Positions 60,101 through 64,000 of a stretch of DNA of 64,000 bases are shown in pieces. This stretch comes from Chloroflexota bacterium (lineage in GTDB: Bacteria > Chloroflexota > Anaerolineae > Anaerolineales > Villigracilaceae). The DNA lies in contig JACRBJ010000071.1 of assembly GCA_016234555.1 (NCBI GenBank), positions 39,820 through 103,819 of the forward strand, given 5' to 3'. Below the pieces are notes generated by a model. The model saw only the letters and a list, made by a program, of their open reading frames with translations. It ran no database searches and was not told the origin of the DNA. Every line of letters begins with the position of its first letter. Within the stretch, counting starts at the first letter, position 1. The translations under genes and the position numbers were made by a program.

Positions 60101-63100
60101 TTGTCCGCGGGTGCGGTGTATGCAGGAATGGAGGGATAGCCCACACAGGTGTAGATCTTGACGTCGTCAATCACCCAGCCAAAATAGTAATACTCATTGT
60201 CCGTGCCTAAGACCCAGCGGAACTTGACGGACTTCCCGGCAATTGATGTTAGGTTGTATTGACTGGAGACATATCCATGACTGTCGCCGCTGAAGGCAGA
60301 GCGTCCGCCGAGGGGGTTGTCCCAATATGTTTGCAGGACACCGGCGTAGTTTTTACCGGATGAGTATAACGGTTTGGCGTCTTTCCATGTGGCGCCATTA
60401 TCTGTTGAGTATTCGAGCACGCCACCATCGTAGTATGTCGTGTTGTAATAATCAAAGAGGTATGCGTGTTTGAAGTATAGATAGGATGTTCCGGAAGGCA
60501 ACTTGACAGCATTGCTTAATTGCAATATTGATGTTGAGTTGGTTGAGACATCATCTCCGTACATCATGTGAGTTGGGCTGGTGGCATAGAAGTCGTCCAG
60601 ATACCAATTAGCCATCGAATTGCCAGTTATTTCCCACTTCTCAATTCCATTTTCAAAATCATCCCCGAACAAAGTGACGGGAGCGGCTGTGGTTTGACCT
60701 GCTGGACAAACTGCCGCTTCCATGTGGAAATTCGCGGCAGGCTGTCCGTTCATTTGGACAGCGTCCAATGCCTTCTTGACCTGAATGCAGTCTGCGCTGG
60801 TGATGCCCTTGTAATTGGTCGCGCTCAGGTTCACGCAAGCCTGCTGGACCGCGTAGTATAGGTCGGAGTAATCCGCGCCAGAAGAAAGCAGGTTCGTATT
60901 GACTTCATAGTAGATAGCGGCGGTCTTGTCCCAGCCGAGGCTTGTGACTGTCTGCCCATTGAAGGTGCCTCCGTCCACCATCAGGAAGACCGCTTTGTTG
61001 TTTACGCCGCTGTTGGAGTGAACACCACCATTATCATCCAGGGATTTTACATAGGCGGTGCTGCTCATCTTGTCGGGGTCGCCGAATTGCGGCGGATTGC
61101 TCATGCTGCGGAATGCCCCATTGCCGTCTGATAGGATGTCTTCACCGATTAACCATTTGTCCGATGCCTCATCGCTCCCTGTGCCATTAGTTTGGTCATA
61201 ATATTCCCCCCACAGGTCGGAGAAGGATTCGTTGATGGCGCCGGATTGGTAGAAGTAGAACAGGTTCGACTCGTATTGAGTAACGCCATGCGTCAGCTCG
61301 TGTGCTACCACATCATCAGCCAGGGGCCAATTGTGGGCATCTCCATAGACCATTTGAGCGCCATTCCAATATGCATTATCAATGCTGCTTCCGTAATGAA
61401 CGGTGGAAAATAATACTGTTCGATTAGGGACAATGTTGTTACGATTGAAATGATCCGCATAAAAGTCCGCGACGTCTTTGCTCAGAAGAGTGACTGAATC
61501 TGCGTGAAGATCTTGGCCATTTGTACAATTTGTTTTTGCTGATGTGCACAACCAGGCGCCCGGCAGGGAAGTCTTGTTATTTGCAGTGTAGGTTGCCAAG
61601 AGGTTGAAAGGTTCCCATGGCACCGATCCTTCGTACGCGCCAATGTCACATCTTGCATCCGAAGATCTGGAAATTCCGCGCTGATCAAATAATGGACATG
61701 CATTTTCGCTGCCTCCAACAGGAGCAGGATTCCCGGCATTAATAGCCATGCTGCCTATGCTTAGGGCGTGTGTGGGAGTGTCCCCGCCGTTATCCTTGAG
61801 AGCATTTAGCCGGGGATTGAATGACCCATTGTAACCAACCAAGTCCCCGGTTGTGCTGACAAAGTCGCAGGAAGAGCTATCGCTCAATAAATTGTAGCCC
61901 AGGCTGCTTATCCTTGCGCAGTCTGGTCCGAATTCACTGGCGTAATTACCGGCAATAATTGAATTTCGTGTTGATACATTCGCTTGAGGGTATGAAAAAG
62001 AATTATTGAACACCCCGCCGCCCGTTCTGCTAAAATTATATGCGATTGTGCTGCTTGAAATAAGCACATTGCCTTTGTAATTTAATATTCCTCCGCCTGA
62101 AAATGATGCGCTATTGAAACTGATTGTTGAGTTGTTGATTTTCAAGTACTCGCCTCCATGATCTATTCCGCCACCACTGCCGCCATTGGAGGTTGTCACT
62201 TGTGCGACATTGTTGCTGATGGTGCTGTTATTAATAATTAAATTGCTAAAGCTGGAATTGTAGATTCCTCCTCCAGAATAAGCCCAATTGTCGCTTATTG
62301 TGGAATTATTAATCTCCATCATGCCTGCGGAGTTATATATCCCTCCCCCAGACGTTCCGTTGTTGTGAATTACTCGGCAATGATTAAGAATTGTTTTCCC
62401 TTCATTGAATACACCGACTGTACCATGCTGAATTATAAAATATTCAATCAAGACTGATGTATTGGAGGTAATCCATATGACTCTGCGGGCATCTCCTCCG
62501 TCAAGCGTTGATATTCCGTTGTGGACTGTAAAGGATTCATCCCAGCCGCCTGATAATTTTGCCAGGTTTTTGTTAATAAGTACTACTGAGCCACTGGAAG
62601 CGGTATAAACACCCGTTGCTGCATATATTGTGTCCCCACTCGCAGCCTTATTAATTGCCCCATTAATTGTTTGACAGGGTGTTTGTGGGGAATTGCAGGT
62701 GTTGGCATCGCTGCCCGTGTTAGTGACGTACCAAATTGAATTTTTGTTTTCCAAGGTGAAAGTTGCCGGACTGGCGCCGATCGCGGTGGCAGACACATCG
62801 TATGCCCCCAACTGGTCATTGGCGGTAAATGCCGCCGAAGTGGCATATCCCTTGTCGTCCGTGGTTACCACATTCGTTGAACCCGTGCTTTGGAAGGTTC
62901 CACTTGCTCCACTGGGAGGCGCTGTAAACGTAATACTTACGCCGCTGACGGGATTGCCTTTTTCATCGAGTGCGGTAACCCTTAAGGGATTGATAAACGG
63001 TGAGTTTGGAACAGCGCTTTGTTTGTTGCCACTGATGATAGATATGCTTGTCGCTGGCCCCGCCTCCATGTATTCATATGCTCCCACGTCGCAAACACCA

Positions 63101-63870
63101 ACACGTGTCATCCCACGCTGGTCTGTGGAGGTGCATGTGGTCGGATCACCGGCGTTGATTGCGGGGCTGCCACTTTTGAGGGGGTGGTATCCTTGATCTG
63201 GAATATAGTCACTTAATTGCGGGTCGGTATTGAGTTGGTCGCCGCCTGTGGGGGTAATGGCGCAACTACTCGAATCACTAATAATGTTATAGCCGTTGGA
63301 GACTATTTTGCCACTGCAATCAGGACCAGAGTAGAAGCTTGAGTTGTTGGACAAAATGCTATTTCTTATGGCGATAGTCTCGGCTTCCGTCTCTCCTTTG
63401 TTGAGGATGCCACCGCCCAGAATTCCGGAGTTTTTGCTTATTGTAGAGTTGTTAATGGTAATTGTTCCCCTTCGTAGCTCAACGCCGCCTCCGTTATTGC
63501 TAATGGTTGTGTTATTAGTGATTGTCGTGCCGGAAAAGTTGTACAAACCCCTCGCTCCGTTGTTATCAATCGAAGAGTTGTTTATAGTTAAATTGCCGCC
63601 CAAATTCTGAATCCCAATACCTAAATTGTTACGAATATTCAGGTGGTTTATTGTTAGATTAGCCACGGCTCCACTAGAAATAATCAAGCCAGCATTATTA
63701 GCATGACTGTTTTCAATGGAGAGCCTTTCCATGTTTACATTGATATTCCCGGAGACAGCCACTCCCGCACGAGAAGCTTGTCCGTCTATTATCGAATATC
63801 CCTTTTGACTGGTGAATGTTGGATTCCACCCGCCGACGATGGATATATTTTTATTAATACTAGAACTCAT
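57115..63870 (-). CDS. giant beta-helix/Big-1/M4-peptidase/FnIII protein, 5'-truncated by an IS
   Basis: About 2250 residues remain. In order: a parallel beta-helix with INNSTISKN-type repeats ending SPAINAGDPTTC; a Big-1-like Ig domain (codons about 63065-62755); a second beta-helix opening WYVTNTGSDANTC; a thermolysin-like M4 peptidase with HELTH at 61288-61302, GAINESFSDLWGEYYD and GGVHSNSGVNNKA; a jelly-roll domain like those of immune inhibitor A-type proteases (about 60700-60150); and ten FnIII-like repeats to the C-terminus. The frame runs on to 63987, but codons beyond 63870 lie inside transposase sequence. The missing start corresponds to the segment before LINKN of the second beta-helix plus the signal peptide. 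No C-terminal sorting signal is seen. Either the gene is broken or it is expressed from an IS-supplied ATG (63870) without export. Confidence 0.85.
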   Translation of the reverse strand: MSSSINKNISIVGGWNPTFTSQKGYSIIDGQASRAGVAVSGNINVNMERLSIENSHANNAGLIISSGAVANLTINHLNIRNNLGIGIQNLGGNLTINNSSIDNNGARGLYNFSGTTITNNTTISNNGGGVELRRGTITINNSTISKNSGILGGGILNKGETEAETIAIRNSILSNNSSFYSGPDCSGKIVSNGYNIISDSSSCAITPTGGDQLNTDPQLSDYIPDQGYHPLKSGSPAINAGDPTTCTSTDQRGMTRVGVCDVGAYEYMEAGPATSISIISGNKQSAVPNSPFINPLRVTALDEKGNPVSGVSITFTAPPSGASGTFQSTGSTNVVTTDDKGYATSAAFTANDQLGAYDVSATAIGASPATFTLENKNSIWYVTNTGSDANTCNSPQTPCQTINGAINKAASGDTIYAATGVYTASSGSVVLINKNLAKLSGGWDESFTVHNGISTLDGGDARRVIWITSNTSVLIEYFIIQHGTVGVFNEGKTILNHCRVIHNNGTSGGGIYNSAGMMEINNSTISDNWAYSGGGIYNSSFSNLIINNSTISNNVAQVTTSNGGSGGGIDHGGEYLKINNSTISFNSASFSGGGILNYKGNVLISSSTIAYNFSRTGGGVFNNSFSYPQANVSTRNSIIAGNYASEFGPDCARISSLGYNLLSDSSSCDFVSTTGDLVGYNGSFNPRLNALKDNGGDTPTHALSIGSMAINAGNPAPVGGSENACPLFDQRGISRSSDARCDIGAYEGSVPWEPFNLLATYTANNKTSLPGAWLCTSAKTNCTNGQDLHADSVTLLSKDVADFYADHFNRNNIVPNRTVLFSTVHYGSSIDNAYWNGAQMVYGDAHNWPLADDVVAHELTHGVTQYESNLFYFYQSGAINESFSDLWGEYYDQTNGTGSDEASDKWLIGEDILSDGNGAFRSMSNPPQFGDPDKMSSTAYVKSLDDNGGVHSNSGVNNKAVFLMVDGGTFNGQTVTSLGWDKTAAIYYEVNTNLLSSGADYSDLYYAVQQACVNLSATNYKGITSADCIQVKKALDAVQMNGQPAANFHMEAAVCPAGQTTAAPVTLFGDDFENGIEKWEITGNSMANWYLDDFYATSPTHMMYGDDVSTNSTSILQLSNAVKLPSGTSYLYFKHAYLFDYYNTTYYDGGVLEYSTDNGATWKDAKPLYSSGKNYAGVLQTYWDNPLGGRSAFSGDSHGYVSSQYNLTSIAGKSVKFRWVLGTDNEYYYFGWVIDDVKIYTCVGYPSIPAYTAPADKALVTDYTPLLDWADATPNLHHYQVQVATDSAFSALVEEAVLAPSQYTVSSDLPSNTTYYWRVRSFNAINETKGWTVPRSFRTALTPPVLTPLTLPLTNNRPTFDWSDVLDTTNYTLQVSTSSTFASPAVNATVNGSIYTPDKDLPAGKTLYWRVRSNGANGPSDWATSSTNFTSANPPSVPVLATPLDKALTTNYLPKLDWNNSTTPLGVTLDGYQLQVATDPAFSSVVLNQNVTDKTGIIPTVVSEFTLSTPLAENTAFYWRVRSYNSSGQYSAWSLVRSIRTALPAPTLSPSSLPENGKALDSNKPTFNWDDVPGATGYTLQVSTVNTFASFVLNQNTFASTYTPVTGLLANKTLFWRVIATGANGPSLPSNSFTFTTANPPPMPVLSAPVDNLLVSNAPKLDWANVVAPAGVTLDGYQVQLATDPAFSSDVQPHDVTNKAGTPLAVVSEFTPAALTQNTKYYWHVRSFDDKDGNLATLEDRHYSSWSLTRSFRMIIPAPVLDALALPADNATATLKRPLFDWSDVSGATGYTIQVSTVSTFASTLVKTNTTASNFTPTTDLPASKTLFWRVIANGANGPSLHSNPFTFTTANPPPAPTLSAPLDNALVSNTLTPKLDWANVVAPVGVTLGGYQLQVATDSGFSSIMLTEDVTTKAGTPPTVVSEFTLPTLTADTKYFWRVRSFDSGVNYSSWSLTRSFRMVMPAPTLVSPTGSVQTNRPTFDWDDVPNATGYTVQVSTVNTFASILMTGTSTASTYTPVKDLPANKTLFWRVIANGANGPSLPSGFLSITTAATPSIPLLSAPADNLLVTDTLTPKLDWTNSTIPAGVTFGRYQLEVATDAAFSSVVLTQDVSGGPTVSEFTLTAPLSPNTKYYWRVRSFSSAGNFSGWSLTRSFRIPMTAATLVSPSGTLPTSDLTPAFDWDDVPGATSYSIQIYTTSTFSTTLVNTTASSSTFTPTANLPANTLLFWRVMAQGPNGPSKWSAYYSFSLQ
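57118..60145 (-). repeat. five tandem pairs of FnIII-like repeats
   Basis: Ten repeats of about 90-110 residues alternate between two types. Type A has YQLQVATDPAFSS and YYWRVRSF; type B has FDWDDVPGATGYTLQVST and LFWRVIANGANGPS. The duplicated unit is therefore an A+B pair of about 200 residues (600 bp), present five times. Similarity is also visible at DNA level, for example in the GCGCCGTTGGCGATCACGCG blocks near 57760 and 58360. The region is clearly more GC-rich than the rest of the gene. Confidence 0.85.
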
Positions 63871-64000
63871 CTCAAAAATAGTTTTTGATGAAAATAACAA
63901 TGCAAGCCAAATGAACGAAAGCGAGGTAATTCTCAAGAAATCGATCATAGCGAACCAGAATACGACGGTAGTTTTGTAGCCAAGCAAACAAGCGTTCCAC
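63861..64000 (-). mobile_element. right end of an IS5-like insertion sequence
   Basis: The last 140 bases carry the 3' end of a transposase gene followed by about ten bases (GATGAGTTCTAG read on the minus strand, after the TGA). These should hold the terminal inverted repeat and the junction with the giant gene. The exact IS boundary is estimated between 63861 and 63867. The other IS end lies outside the window. Confidence 0.7.
63872..64000 (-). CDS. IS5-family DDE transposase, C-terminal fragment
   Basis: Reading the minus strand from the window edge gives 42 codons and a TGA with no interruption: VERLFAWLQNYRRILVRYDR, then FLENYLAFVHLACIVIFIKN and YF. The VERxFAWLxNYRR motif contains the final catalytic-region glutamate and arginines of IS5/IS4-type transposases, and the hydrophobic tail is typical of this group. 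The gene continues beyond the window. It is in a different frame from the giant ORF that overlaps it. Confidence 0.85.
   Translation of the reverse strand: MERLFAWLQNYRRILVRYDRFLENYLAFVHLACIVIFIKNYF

Noticed and set aside
63871..63987. Apparent membrane anchor or signal peptide at the N-terminus of the giant ORF (MIDFLRITSLSFIWLALLF)
   Set aside because: This stretch is the out-of-frame translation of the transposase 3' end; the true N-terminus of the protein is missing.
1..64000. tRNA, rRNA or riboswitch genes
   Set aside because: No cloverleaf with a conserved T-loop, no rRNA segment and no clear riboswitch core was recognised by eye; a covariance-model scan would be needed to exclude small RNAs.

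Overview
The window looks like a piece of the chromosome of an uncultured Chloroflexota bacterium, probably Anaerolineae-like. This is inferred from gene content: a MoxR/DUF58/VWA cluster linked to an ABC-2 exporter, an agmatine deiminase cluster, a propionyl-CoA carboxylase with acyl-CoA dehydrogenases, slipin/NfeD, and very large secreted multidomain proteins. No rRNA, tRNA or CRISPR array was recognised, so the taxonomy is tentative.

Region 1 (1-9693, minus strand) reads from a 792-residue exported/membrane protein through an ABC ATPase, two paralogous ABC-2 permeases, a coiled-coil membrane protein, a MoxR AAA+ ATPase and a DUF58 protein to a BatA/VWA protein cut by the window edge. Region 2 (9785-14118, minus) is a polyamine unit: an Lrp/AsnC regulator, putrescine carbamoyltransferase, an APC-family antiporter and agmatine deiminase.

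Region 3 (about 14.3-37.5 kb, mostly plus) is a surface-polysaccharide locus. It holds a small HTH-like protein, an initiating sugar transferase, a three-gene set for a diacetamido sugar (dehydrogenase, acetyltransferase, aminotransferase), a Wzz/tyrosine-kinase fusion, a MurJ/Wzx-like flippase, three tandem glutaminase-less asparagine-synthase paralogues, a Wzy-like polymerase and three GT4 glycosyltransferases. A second block follows: SGNH hydrolase, acyl carrier protein, full-length AsnB and a NadE-like synthase. These converge on an oppositely oriented SGNH-like protein and acyl-adenylating ligase. Five PP-loop ATP-pyrophosphatase enzymes therefore lie within about 13 kb, next to an ACP and its likely loading enzyme. 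This suggests amide/acyl decoration of the glycan and is the best candidate here for an undescribed system.

Region 4 (37.7-50.5 kb) is mainly acyl-CoA metabolism (biotin carrier, biotin carboxylase, carboxyltransferase, two acyl-CoA dehydrogenases). Among these are membrane proteins, a CYTH protein, a bacterial SET-domain protein, a CPBP protease, a GNAT, a ComEA-like protein and a methyltransferase. Region 5 (50.7-55.3 kb, minus) holds a beta-CASP nuclease, RNase D, a GNAT, a slipin and NfeD, followed by an intergenic region rich in repeats. Region 6 (55.8-64.0 kb, minus) encodes a beta-propeller protein and a giant beta-helix/M4-peptidase/FnIII protein. The 5' end of the giant gene has been removed by an IS whose transposase C-terminus forms the last 129 bases of the window.

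Non-coding patterns recur across the window. Several short gaps are filled by palindromic or word-repeating elements that overlap the stop codon of the upstream gene. Several genes have a TATAAT-like box 6-8 bases before the ATG, which predicts leaderless mRNAs.
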